From: an uncultured Sutterella sp.
GTDB lineage: Bacteria; Pseudomonadota; Gammaproteobacteria; Burkholderiales; Burkholderiaceae_F
Length of the DNA: 29,049 nt
Reading direction: 5' to 3'
Assembly (NCBI GenBank): GCA_900764215.1
Contig: CAAFNI010000481.1
Location: 1-29,049 of the forward strand
The notes beneath the pieces were generated by a model. The model ran no database searches and was not told where the DNA came from. It saw only the letters and a list, made by a program, of their open reading frames with translations. A program made the translations under genes and the position numbers. Shown here piece after piece: positions 16,037-24,150 of this stretch (position 1 is its first letter; each line of letters starts with the position of its first letter).

Positions 16037-16410
16037 TATGAGGAGCGGGGGCATGCTCCTCATAGAATTTCAGCTTCGGTAAAAAGCAGTGCTCCTCATT
16101 GACAGCTTCTCCTCTCGCTCAATGAAAAAAAACTGAATTTCCAGTTCCACGAGAGCTTCCGCTCCTCACGGGGACTCAGCAGAGTTCGCCTCAAGAGTCC
16201 TGCTCCTCATAGCAACACGACCTTCCCTTTCCCTCTCCCAGAGTCAAAGTCAAAGATGAAAATCCTTTACCCAACGTCGTCACTCCTCACATGAGGAGCG
16301 GACATATTGTTCGAGAAGGCAGAAAAGAGCGGCACTCCTACATAGGAAGCCCCCTGTCGCACTAGGCGTCCTCCCTGTTTTCTGCCTCTTCTGCAGATGG
16401 CTGCTCCTCA
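16037..16410. repeat. Cluster of GCTCCTCA motifs in an intergenic control region
   Basis: Exact GCTCCTCA or its complement occurs at 16039-16046 (-), 16055-16062, 16091-16098, 16161-16168, 16202-16209, 16292-16299 (-) and 16403-16410. A one-mismatch copy lies at 16282-16289 and a weaker one near 16333. Two pairs form palindromes: TATGAGGAGC/GCTCCTCATA with an 8-base spacer (16037-16064), and CTCCTCA-CA-TGAGGAG (16283-16298). No gene is seen in the 16010-16411 gap. Such a cluster suggests a multi-site operator, an activator-loading region or a partition centromere. Confidence 0.75.
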
Positions 16411-16411
16411 A

Positions 16412-17251
16412 CTACTGCATTGCCTCTGTTTCACCCGGCAATTTGCGCTTCATGAGCTTCTTTCCTTTATCCGAGGTCGACTCAGAAAGCAGTTCACAGA
16501 AGCAACACCGGCTTGCCTTATGTCGACGTGCAGTCACACACCAAACGTAATAGCTCCCGCATTGTTCGCAACGGCTTCGAGCAATCTTTCGAACACGTTT
16601 ACCGTCGGTACATGACAATTTTTCACCGGGGCGCATTTGAACTTCACGCAGACACCGGGCCGTGTCAAACAAAGAGCCCAACGAAATGAACTTACGATCG
16701 AACCCGGCTAATTCATCCAATCGCGAATTGATGACTTCATCGACAGTTCGCGACCAAGCAACCACAACGTTCGGCAATTGAATTGATCGCGTATCCGATT
16801 GCGATTGAAGGTAGAGATAGTGTGAAGCGAAGATCGACATCACCAAACGCGAGATGAATGTCTGCGGCATCGGAATGAAAGCCTCTTCCGTATCGAAGAC
16901 CGCCCGAACCTGTTGATAGAGATGTCGGCATTTGTGTATCGACAAGCCTGTGCTGATGTGAATTTGTCCTGGCTGCATACCAGCCTGGACGAGCCACTTC
17001 CCCAACTGCTTTGCGGCGTAATCTTTTAATTCGATATTGCTCTGACTCAACAGAGTATTTTCTTTGAGCAAGTCCATCAAACGTTCGAGCTTCGTTCCCT
17101 CGCCTTCGCGAAGGGCAATCGAATGCTCCAGAACAGAAACGAGACGCTTCGGAATGTTCTCGATTTCAGCAATATCGTCTACCCGAACGCCTTCGCGAAT
17201 CATGGCGGAAATACGGTCGGCAGTGGTTCGATCAACTTTTATTTCAGCCAT
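16412..17251 (-). CDS. FlhC-like transcriptional activator (SetC/AcaC type)
   Basis: 279 aa. The C-terminal part carries the FlhC zinc-site arrangement C228-x2-C231 and C249-x2-C252, followed by a basic stretch (KGKKLMKRKL) as in FlhC. Before it come the helix-turn-helix-like STGLSIHKCRHLYQQV (about 100-116) and VVVAWSRTV, similar to the ALTRAWTLV segment of FlhC. The first 75 residues are an extension with its own HTH-like segment (VDDIAEIENIPKRLVSVLEHS). In SXT and IncA/C elements SetCD/AcaCD are FlhDC-like heteromers that activate the transfer genes. The gene lies 3 bases after the FlhD-like gene and shares its operon with the transglycosylase. It probably acts as a master activator of transfer. 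Confidence 0.75.
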   Translation of the reverse strand: MAEIKVDRTTADRISAMIREGVRVDDIAEIENIPKRLVSVLEHSIALREGEGTKLERLMDLLKENTLLSQSNIELKDYAAKQLGKWLVQAGMQPGQIHISTGLSIHKCRHLYQQVRAVFDTEEAFIPMPQTFISRLVMSIFASHYLYLQSQSDTRSIQLPNVVVAWSRTVDEVINSRLDELAGFDRKFISLGSLFDTARCLREVQMRPGEKLSCTDGKRVRKIARSRCEQCGSYYVWCVTARRHKASRCCFCELLSESTSDKGKKLMKRKLPGETEAMQ

Positions 17252-17254
17252 TTT

Positions 17255-17926
17255 TTAAATGAACCTCGTATGCGAGCAGGCGTTAACACAGTGATTCGTC
17301 TTCACCATCTTGCTGCCAAGCAAGAGGCGGTATTGTTGGGTCGGATCCATCTCTTGATTCACGACATTGGCGATCCTCACACAGTCTTCAGGACTGCACA
17401 TCAATCGGAATCTTTGCAAAAGAGGATACCCATGACAGAAGTCGATGATTTGCGATGTGCTCGATTCAGAAAGCACCTCAATCAAGCTCCATGGCAAATG
17501 AAAGATCGACATGCAATCGCGCTTGCTCTTAACCGCGAAGTCGCGAACGGAGCACCAGTAGATCGAAGCGAACCTTGCTCGAAAGTAATTGATTCGAACG
17601 TCGGCTTGAAGCGTGTGCCATTCTTCATGACGACCGAAATGCGTGAGAAAGCTCTCTTCGCTGATCTCGGATCTGAAGCTGCAGATGGCCGTTTCGGATA
17701 ACTTGCCGATAACCTCCGCATTGGCTTTTTTCAAAATGTTCGACAGTTGCGCACCAAGGCCGAGCCATTCCAATTCGACAATCAAATCGTCCGCATTCAC
17801 CAATGCGTTTTGAACTGCTGACCATAAGAGCGTTTCGATAGGCTGAAGTTTCGGCAGGTCAGTGGAGTTGATTGCCAACAGCGACCGAATGTTGCCGGCC
17901 ATGTTTTTCTGAGAAAACTGACTCAT
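17255..17926 (-). CDS. FlhD-like transcriptional activator partner, possibly with duplicated domain
   Basis: 223 aa. Residues about 53-88 (EWLGLGAQLSNILKKANAEV, then IGKLSETAICSFRS) fit the FlhD pattern of a helix ending in LAET..CxFRF. A second, weaker copy of that pattern appears at about 143-180 (LPWSLIEVLSESSTSQIIDF, then LLQRFRL). FlhD is about 115 residues, so this protein may contain two FlhD-like units in one chain. It precedes the FlhC-like gene by 3 bases and follows the transglycosylase by 6, as expected for the two subunits of an activator. Similarity is low and rests on pattern and position. Confidence 0.6.
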   Translation of the reverse strand: MSQFSQKNMAGNIRSLLAINSTDLPKLQPIETLLWSAVQNALVNADDLIVELEWLGLGAQLSNILKKANAEVIGKLSETAICSFRSEISEESFLTHFGRHEEWHTLQADVRINYFRARFASIYWCSVRDFAVKSKRDCMSIFHLPWSLIEVLSESSTSQIIDFCHGYPLLQRFRLMCSPEDCVRIANVVNQEMDPTQQYRLLLGSKMVKTNHCVNACSHTRFI

Positions 17927-17932
17927 CGAATT

Positions 17933-18511
17933 TCAACGCCTCTGGGTCTTTAAGTTGGTGTACAAGCGAAGCACGTGTCTGGCATACCATCGAGCTCGAT
18001 CAGGGCGAGAGCTGTGGTAATTGCCGATGGCTAAGGCAGCATCGTGCGGATGCCGAGCAATTTGTTCAGAAAGAATCTGCGCGGCGACTCGAACATTCGT
18101 CAGAGGATCCAACAAATCCTTTGGCTCCTTGACACGATGGCCATGCCATCGCGTATTCACCTGCATCATTCCTACGTCTATGCTCCTCGTTGTTTTGAGA
18201 AGCCGATTCAATTGTTCTTCGGCTTCTTGACGCGATTTCGCGTAATAAGGTTTACTCGTTCGAAGCGTCCAAGGCGACGGTTGAATGTATCCCCGTTGAT
18301 TAGGCGCATCAACAGCACTTTCAACAACGGCAATGCTGTAAAGAAGAACCGGGTCAACGTTGAATTCTTTGCCGGCTTTCTCGAAAATACTTCCTTGAAC
18401 GTTGAACGGAGTGGCCGTCGCACATGCGCATACAAAGCAAGACGCAATGCTTGCGGCCAATCGTTTTACACTTGATGGTATACCGTTTAAACGGTCTTTT
18501 GTTACGTACAT
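17933..18511 (-). CDS. Lytic transglycosylase of the conjugation system (SLT domain)
   Basis: 192 aa from the ATG at 18511. The N-terminus has a basic stretch and hydrophobic core ending near ACATATP, a probable signal peptide. The SLT domain has catalytic Glu64 in YSIAVVESAVD, the GMMQVN motif, and the late AIGNYHSS. Such enzymes open the peptidoglycan for the type IV channel (VirB1/Orf169-type). A longer start at 18562 is possible and would put the first codon two bases from a 13-C run (on this strand). SXT-type elements also carry a transglycosylase beside the FlhDC-like pair. A perfect 14-bp palindrome (ACCGTTTAAACGGT, 18482-18495) falls in the signal-peptide codons. Confidence 0.86.
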   Translation of the reverse strand: MYVTKDRLNGIPSSVKRLAASIASCFVCACATATPFNVQGSIFEKAGKEFNVDPVLLYSIAVVESAVDAPNQRGYIQPSPWTLRTSKPYYAKSRQEAEEQLNRLLKTTRSIDVGMMQVNTRWHGHRVKEPKDLLDPLTNVRVAAQILSEQIARHPHDAALAIGNYHSSRPDRARWYARHVLRLYTNLKTQRR

Positions 18512-18563
18512 AGCTTTTGCTTTCCTAAAGGCCCAAGCCTTTCGTAATGCAAAAACTATCATA

Positions 18564-18576
18564 GGGGGGGGGGGGG
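18564..18576. repeat. 13-base G homopolymer upstream of the transglycosylase gene
   Basis: Thirteen G on the plus strand (C on the coding strand of the transglycosylase). It lies between the divergent transglycosylase and KfrA-like genes, 53 bases from the ATG at 18511 and two bases from the alternative ATG at 18562. Such tracts slip during replication. The exact count may also be a sequencing uncertainty. Confidence 0.85.
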
Positions 18577-18724
18577 TCCATTAGGGGTTACCCTTGCATT
18601 TTCGCGCATTTTCCGAGCCAGAATCTGTGCGAAAAGATTCCCCTGCAATGGATGGCGGCAGATTGGATAAATCAATCACCAATTCACGCCCATCCTCAAA
18701 ATAACAATTGACGCCTCAAGACAG

Positions 18725-18737
18725 TAACGATACGTTA
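18725..18737. promoter_or_regulatory. Palindromic operator candidate in the KfrA-like promoter
   Basis: TAACG-ATA-CGTTA is a perfect 5-bp-arm palindrome 29 bases before the start codon. TATGAT (18736-18741) and TACAAT (18741-18746) beside it could serve as -10 elements. KfrA proteins are autorepressors, so this fits self-control. Confidence 0.5.
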
Positions 18738-18765
18738 TGATACAATACAACCAAAGAGGTTCTGC

Positions 18766-19239
18766 ATGAGGACAGAGGAAAACGTATTTCGGTTTCTGGA
18801 TCGGATCCGTGCCAACGGCAAGGAGATCCCGTCTTTGCGCGCCATCCGGTCCGAAGTCGGCGGCGGCTCACTTTCGACGATCAGCAAAGCGGTCAACGAT
18901 TGGAAAGTCGCCAACCAATCTTCGACAGCCGATCCTCACACCCTGCCGGTCACGCTCAGTGAAGAACAACTGAAGCTCCTGGGGGATTCCATCTGGAATG
19001 CCTTCAGACCGCTCCTGGCCGCGAAGATAACGAACTTGAAGGCCGAAATGCAGACAACCTGCCAGAAGCTCAAGGACGAGCTTCAGGAAGCGCAGACGGA
19101 GCTTCAGAAGTACCGTGCACAGGTCGCTACTTATGAAGAGCAGGTACACGACCTGAAGATGGAACTTGAAGTTGCCAAACGAGAACAGGCGAAAGCCGAA
19201 GGAGCATACGAAGCAATCAAGGCATTCCGAGATAAATAA
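18766..19239 (+). CDS. KfrA-like DNA-binding coiled-coil protein
   Basis: 157 aa. Residues 1-70 match the KfrA N-terminal DNA-binding domain pattern (ENVFRFLDRIRANGKEIPSL, then GGGSLSTISKAVNDWK). Residues about 85-155 form one long coiled coil (LKAEMQTTCQKLKDELQEAQ, then QVHDLKMELEVAKREQAKAE). IncP and IncW KfrA proteins bind their own promoter and are thought to support plasmid stability. Those are 300 or more residues, so this is a short version. AGAGG lies 8 bases before the ATG. Divergent from the transglycosylase operon and upstream of the membrane-protein gene. Confidence 0.82.
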   Translation: MRTEENVFRFLDRIRANGKEIPSLRAIRSEVGGGSLSTISKAVNDWKVANQSSTADPHTLPVTLSEEQLKLLGDSIWNAFRPLLAAKITNLKAEMQTTCQKLKDELQEAQTELQKYRAQVATYEEQVHDLKMELEVAKREQAKAEGAYEAIKAFRDK

Positions 19240-19318
19240 TTCATTGACAGACAGTTTATTTTTCAGACTTTGGGTTCGTTAGATTTTTTTGGGATATTTG
19301 GATTTTTGGGGAAGGATC

Positions 19319-19969
19319 ATGAATGCCGTTCTTAAATGGTTCGCTTTGTACGCAATTCTGATGGTGGGATACTATGCCCAGAATCGCTTGACGGTGGGAG
19401 ACACGCTTTACTTTAATACCCTCTTTCTCAAGGATTTTTCGGAGGTCGCTCGAAACACGGGCCTCATTTTTCTTGGGGGGTTTCTATTCTGGTATTTCCT
19501 TCTTAGGTCCAAACCCCATCCAAATACTTTTACGCAAGACGATCCTCGTCTTGCCCATATCCCCAACACACCGGAAGGACGCTTTGTCTGTGCTCCAGAA
19601 CTTCAGAACCCGAATTACTACAAGCCTTCCAAAAAGTTTTATTACTTCCGCAAGGGTGAACAGCTCCCAGCGCATCTGCTGTTGATCCGCGTTCCAGACA
19701 ACACCATTGTCAGCTTTTATGACACCCGCGTCTGCGAACTCCGAGCAAAAGCTCGCATCGACCTTATGAACCATGGTTACAACGCCATCATTGACGTTCT
19801 CCAAAGTACGGAGCGCATCAATCACATCAACCGCTATGGCGTGCGCGGTCGCCCTGCGCTCATCGTTAGCAAAGCCTATACGGGTGACATTGATCTGCTT
19901 GAAAAACACTGCAACGATGACTTCGACAACCTAATTTATGGTCAAGCCATTCAGAACGAAGATCCTTGA
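19319..19969 (+). CDS. Two-TM inner-membrane protein next to traG, candidate entry-exclusion protein
   Basis: 216 aa from the ATG at 19319, behind GGGGAAGGA (7 bases); the frame reaches 19289 but lacks a ribosome site there. Two hydrophobic helices lie at about residues 4-22 (VLKWFALYAILMVGYYA) and 43-62 (NTGLIFLGGFLFWYFLL). The rest, about 150 residues, is a soluble domain, probably cytoplasmic, with no recognised motif. In SXT/R391 and F the exclusion gene (eex, traS) sits right after traG and the protein recognises TraG. This gene ends 52 bases from the traG stop, though on the opposite strand. The role is inferred from place and topology only. Confidence 0.65.
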   Translation: MNAVLKWFALYAILMVGYYAQNRLTVGDTLYFNTLFLKDFSEVARNTGLIFLGGFLFWYFLLRSKPHPNTFTQDDPRLAHIPNTPEGRFVCAPELQNPNYYKPSKKFYYFRKGEQLPAHLLLIRVPDNTIVSFYDTRVCELRAKARIDLMNHGYNAIIDVLQSTERINHINRYGVRGRPALIVSKAYTGDIDLLEKHCNDDFDNLIYGQAIQNEDP

Positions 19970-19971
19970 TA

Positions 19972-20000
19972 AAAAGCCCCCTCTAAAAGGGGGCTTTTTG
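19972..20000. terminator. Bidirectional rho-independent terminator
   Basis: AAAAAGCCCCCT and AGGGGGCTTTTT are perfectly complementary around the 5-base loop CTAAA. It ends both the plus-strand membrane-protein gene and the minus-strand traG transcript. Confidence 0.93.
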
Positions 20001-20021
20001 CTTTCCTACTAAGTTCGATCC

Positions 20022-23000
20022 TTACGGGTTACGCTTCAAATCGAACGCTGTATTGAATCTGGTCACGGTATTAGCCTCTGCCTGATTGTCGAAATCGTGC
20101 ACATCATTCAATCGCTGGACCATCGACATCGTGTAATGAGCAATCGCCTGGTGCTGTTCCTTCGTCAGGTCCTCATCCTTGGTATTTCCATAGAGAGTTT
20201 GCCTGATTTCGTCACGAACTCCTGCAAAAGCCTGATCCAGTCTTGCGCCAGTCTGAGCCAGTTGCTCATCCGTTGCCCCTCGAACGTCGTGATAAGCCTC
20301 CACATAGTTCTTTTGAGCGCTCGTCAAATCACGAATTGTTTGTTGATGCGCCTGCATCCATTGCGTTCCAGTCTGCTTTGCATCGCCTGCAGTTGGGGCT
20401 GGAGTATGGTCTCGTATATATTTCGCAAGCGAATCGACCGCACCATCCCGCAACCAATCATTGGCAAACTGAGCCATGGCACTAGTGTGAGACGTTCTAT
20501 CAAGGTCATGCAATGCCTCCTTCTGCGGCTCACTCATGACGGCCTGTTTGTTTATCGCCCCTTGTTCGGCCACCGTTCCCTTTTGTAGATCCTTACCCGA
20601 ATTTTCCTTGTAATCGGCCTCGATCTTACTGCGCTCTCCCTCGAAACTCACCGACGAAGGTTTAGCGCCCCTAAGTGTTTGCTTCTGATCGTTAATGTAA
20701 CTCTGACCATGCTTCACAAACATTTCAGCGTCACCAGGCTTACGCAGATCGTTACCGTAAGCCTGGGCATCAACGGGCGAAATCCCCATCATCGGCAGCT
20801 TGGAATCTGCAAGAGCATCCCCCAGCTTGGCTTGCATAGCCGTATCCGACACATTGTTTGTAATGTAATCGAGCGCCGCCGCAATCTTGCCTTTTTCCAG
20901 ATCTCCACCAAACAAATCGGAATATTTTTTCGTAGTGGCAGCCAGATTCGCATTACGCCCTTCAGCAGTTCGTTCGAAGTTAGCCAGATATTTACCTGCT
21001 TCTGTACCTCTAAGCTGCTCAGAAAGGGTTCCAACATCAACGCTCTGTTGACCACCGAACGTCTTGGACGCGCTAATCGCCTGTTGTAGCTCCTTAGTAG
21101 CTGTAGCGACCTTGCCAAACGCCATCCCCACAGCTGTACTCTTATTCTGAGAAGCCATCTCCGCCCACTGCTCTGTCGTCATGTTGTTCAACGTTGCCTG
21201 ATAGCCCTTAGACAGATTGGCCGCCAACTGTTGTGCACGAACCGTCGAGTCCTGATTACCAAATTGAGCTGTCTGTGTATTGGCATCGCTATGCGAGTCG
21301 GTACTAGTCGCCGTTCCAGTGATCTTTACACCACCATCGGCACCAACCTTGAAATGGATCCCCAAAGCTGCCGCCGCATGTCCAATCACCCCTCCCTTAA
21401 TGACTTCTTTGCCATTTTCTGTGAACTTACCATACTCAGCACCAGTTTCAAGTCCAACACCACTCGTTAAGGCCGCAGACAATGCTCCCAAAGCTTCTTG
21501 TTTTTCAGTAGCAGTTTTCCCAGCAAAATAGCCGGAATTGTTCATGGCTTGCATAGCAGTCTGATTACCATCCACTCGCATCGAGGCGAGATTACGGCCC
21601 ACAGTCTGCTGCAATTGTTCTGCGCCAGTAGTGGACAGACCGCTCGTGGTCGCTTCATTGATCTGCGCTGTCAAATTATCCAAACTAGAATTCACTAAGC
21701 CTTGCTTGCTAGACACATTAGCTGCCATAGCAGTTCCGACGTTGACCTTTGCCATCGAAGGATCACTACCAGTAGCTCGCAAGCCATGCATGTGATCAGA
21801 ACTCCAATGTGATGCATGACTCATCACAGCCGAAGGCTGGACGGCATCGGGACTCTGAATCTTTTCATTGAAATGGTCTTGACCACCAAGACGACCAGTC
21901 AAAGCCGTAAACGCGAACGTCGAGCCACTGACGAGGAAGAGCGCAAGCATCGGCGTAGCCGCCGTTAACATGCCGCCGGTCGACACCCAAGTGGCCGTCT
22001 CACTCCATAGCGTATCGAGCGCATAGAACGACGCTCCGGCCCCAAGATTCGCATCCGTAATGGCCGAGCGAGCGCCGGTCATCACGTAAAGATTCAGAAT
22101 CGAGAGAATCGGAAGCCACAGCTGAATCCACGCAATCGTCAGGAAATACTTCCCGACAAGTCTCACGCCAAAAGAACCGATGGCAATCAAGAAGCCCATG
22201 ATCGGCGTAATAGCATAGACAAAGCCTTCAAAGAACGCCATTAACGCACGAGAAGCACTCAGGAACATCGTTCCTTCACTAGCCCACTGCGTATTTCGCT
22301 GCACCATTGCCTGATTGACAGCGATTGCAGAGGCCATGTCCTGTTGGCTACCGTGGAACTTAAGCGCAGCTTGACCGTAGACACCCTCGATCAGAACCAT
22401 CTGGATATAATCCTGCGAGCCATTCATGGTTGCATTTAAGCCCTGCATAGCGCTATCGAGCTTATCAAAATTACCCGAAATCGCTTGACCGTTTTCATCC
22501 TTCAGATGCAGATGTTGATTGATTGCCGTCTTCACGGCAGTCGACGAAATCTTCTGAAAGATCGAGTTGAGCTTTTCATAGCCCTTATTGCAACTAACCG
22601 TCTCCTTACCATTCATGCCGCCGATGGGAAGCATGACAGTATGCGCCTCGCTAGTGAACTTAAATTCATCCCCCCAGGGCGCATGATAAAGCGCAGTCGG
22701 TGTAGTGGCATTGAGCTGAATCTTCGCCATCGTGCATTCGGAGAGGTAATTGATCAGAGCCTGCTTCGAATCGCTCGGTGCGCCATTGGCACGCGGCCCC
22801 AGCTCACGATTGATCGCTGAGAAAACCAGTTCAGACTGTCCGATGTCGCGAACCTTATTGAGAATGCGAAGTGGCTCTGCGAATTGATGTTCACTCGTGC
22901 GGTCAAATGTACTGTAGCCCTGCTCCAGCATTCTCGTCACGCCATAACCGATTCCTGAAATGGCTGCGCCGGCAACCCCAACGCCCAGCGGAAGGTTGTC

Positions 23001-23276
23001 AACCGTTCGAACATGACCGGTATACGCATCCTCGACAACAACCGTACAAGACGGTCCGAACATACAAAGGTAGCAAAGGAAACAAAGCAAAGAATGGTGC
23101 AGATTGATGCGTTGACCGCCTTCGAAAATGCACTGAAAGCCGATAAACAAGAGACCAATCACGAAGCCTACTGCTACCAGACGTGCAAAATCGCCCGTGC
23201 CGCAAATCATGGCGACACCGTTCAACACCATCGTTAAGAACTCGACATTGCCGAGCGAGATGATTGTGAAGTCCAT
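20022..23276 (-). CDS. traG: Conjugal transfer mating-pair stabilisation protein TraG
   Basis: 1084 aa from the ATG at 23276; a TTG three codons earlier is an alternative. The N-terminal third fits the TraG_N domain: hydrophobic helices near residues 15-80, a Cys-containing periplasmic part, and more membrane segments at about 325-480 (ending TPMLALFLVSGSTFAFTALT). The last 600 residues are polar, Ala/Gln/Ser-rich and helical, as in F and SXT TraG, where this part supports pilus assembly, mating-pair stability and recognition by the exclusion protein. TraG is needed for mating-pair formation in F-type systems. It follows the traH-like fragment by 39 bases, the usual traH-traG order. Confidence 0.9.
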   Translation of the reverse strand: MDFTIISLGNVEFLTMVLNGVAMICGTGDFARLVAVGFVIGLLFIGFQCIFEGGQRINLHHSLLCFLCYLCMFGPSCTVVVEDAYTGHVRTVDNLPLGVGVAGAAISGIGYGVTRMLEQGYSTFDRTSEHQFAEPLRILNKVRDIGQSELVFSAINRELGPRANGAPSDSKQALINYLSECTMAKIQLNATTPTALYHAPWGDEFKFTSEAHTVMLPIGGMNGKETVSCNKGYEKLNSIFQKISSTAVKTAINQHLHLKDENGQAISGNFDKLDSAMQGLNATMNGSQDYIQMVLIEGVYGQAALKFHGSQQDMASAIAVNQAMVQRNTQWASEGTMFLSASRALMAFFEGFVYAITPIMGFLIAIGSFGVRLVGKYFLTIAWIQLWLPILSILNLYVMTGARSAITDANLGAGASFYALDTLWSETATWVSTGGMLTAATPMLALFLVSGSTFAFTALTGRLGGQDHFNEKIQSPDAVQPSAVMSHASHWSSDHMHGLRATGSDPSMAKVNVGTAMAANVSSKQGLVNSSLDNLTAQINEATTSGLSTTGAEQLQQTVGRNLASMRVDGNQTAMQAMNNSGYFAGKTATEKQEALGALSAALTSGVGLETGAEYGKFTENGKEVIKGGVIGHAAAALGIHFKVGADGGVKITGTATSTDSHSDANTQTAQFGNQDSTVRAQQLAANLSKGYQATLNNMTTEQWAEMASQNKSTAVGMAFGKVATATKELQQAISASKTFGGQQSVDVGTLSEQLRGTEAGKYLANFERTAEGRNANLAATTKKYSDLFGGDLEKGKIAAALDYITNNVSDTAMQAKLGDALADSKLPMMGISPVDAQAYGNDLRKPGDAEMFVKHGQSYINDQKQTLRGAKPSSVSFEGERSKIEADYKENSGKDLQKGTVAEQGAINKQAVMSEPQKEALHDLDRTSHTSAMAQFANDWLRDGAVDSLAKYIRDHTPAPTAGDAKQTGTQWMQAHQQTIRDLTSAQKNYVEAYHDVRGATDEQLAQTGARLDQAFAGVRDEIRQTLYGNTKDEDLTKEQHQAIAHYTMSMVQRLNDVHDFDNQAEANTVTRFNTAFDLKRNP

Positions 23277-23286
23277 GAGAATCAAA

Positions 23287-23307
23287 GCGCCACTCTCTCA
23301 GTGGCGC
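23287..23307. promoter_or_regulatory. Intercistronic hairpin between the traH-like fragment and traG
   Basis: GCGCCACT (23287-23294) pairs with AGTGGCGC (23300-23307) around CTCTC. In the traG transcript it lies 10 bases upstream of the start and is followed by TTTGATTCTC, so it could stabilise, attenuate or hide the traG start. Confidence 0.55.
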
Positions 23308-23315
23308 GTTTAGTG

Positions 23316-23939
23316 TTAATGATCACCCAGCGTGGCCTTGTCCACGCCATTCGTTGCAACAACAGCCACCTTGAGAATGTTTTTCTGCACCTCGTTGTAC
23401 TGCTTGACCAGATCTGCGACGACTGGATGCTCGGCACGGTAGCTTTCATACTCCAAGGCAATCGACTTTTCGCGATCAGCAAGTTGCTGCAGAAGTTCCT
23501 TCACCTCTGCTTTGTTGCTTGTACGAAGAGCTTGACGAACGGCCTTAATTTGATCAATCAACATCTCATTTGCCCACGTCATTGCCACGGCATAGGAGAT
23601 GTCATGAGCCTGTGCAATGGCGGAGACTGCAGACGCCGTACTCAAGTTACGAACGATCACACCAATGTCTGCTGGCATATTGGACATCAGGTTATCTTCC
23701 TTGGCAGTAAACGAGTTATTCGAGGTCTGACCAAACTTCGCGATGATCCCTGCACTTGCACCATCGCCAACGAGCAGATCGTAGATACGAGTGACCATAC
23801 CTACCGTTTTGACTGACTTTTCTGTCGGCTTCAAGCAGTCGTCGTCATTACATGAGTAAACCGTTGTCAAGCGCGGAATAAAAGTGTACCAGTAGCGCGG
23901 GATGGAGTGCACCACCTCAATGTTGTATAAGAGAACCAT
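23316..23939 (-). pseudogene. traH: C-terminal part of a TraH-like mating-pair protein, 5' end lost at the IS21 junction
   Basis: The frame gives 207 aa from an ATG at 23939, but that ATG has no ribosome site, the peptide starts mid-domain, and TraH is normally about 450 aa. The frame remains open a few codons into the IS21 end. The visible part (SCNDDDCLKPTEKS, DIGVIVRNLSTASAVSAIAQ, a long helical tail with LLQQLADREKSIALEYESYR) and its position just before traG suggest the TraH C-terminus. TraH is a periplasmic and outer-membrane factor for F-type pilus assembly. On the far side of the IS the missing N-terminal half is not found, so this is not a simple insertion. The TraH call rests mainly on gene order. 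Confidence 0.55.
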
Positions 23940-24020
23940 TAGCAGGGGGAGTATTCCAGAATTGATCCCTTTGCGGAATCGGTGTTTCCGTTCAATCTCC
24001 CACTGCCACGGACAGCAAGG

Positions 24021-24114
24021 CGGCGTAAAACGTGTAACACGTTACACGCCGATCAACGGGTATCTCAGAGGAGCGACAAGGTGAGCCCGTAGGGCGATCC
24101 TTGGCGCTCCTCTG
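24021..24114. repeat. Two hairpins at the 3' end of the IS21 element
   Basis: The first is nested: CGGCGT/ACGCCG outer arms (24021-24026, 24046-24051) around CGTGTAAC-AC-GTTACACG (24031-24048). The second is long: CAGAGGAGCG...CGCTCCTCTG with inner AAGG/CCTT and GCCC/GGGC (24066-24114), one mismatch in 16. The long one probably terminates the ist transcript. Confidence 0.65.
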
Positions 24115-24150
24115 GCGGCCGAAAGGGCCCTTGCAACCCTTTCAGAGCCT

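Noticed and set aside
18482..18495. The palindrome ACCGTTTAAACGGT as an operator
   Set aside because: It lies within the transglycosylase signal-peptide codons; perfect, but a single copy, so there is no independent support for a regulatory role.
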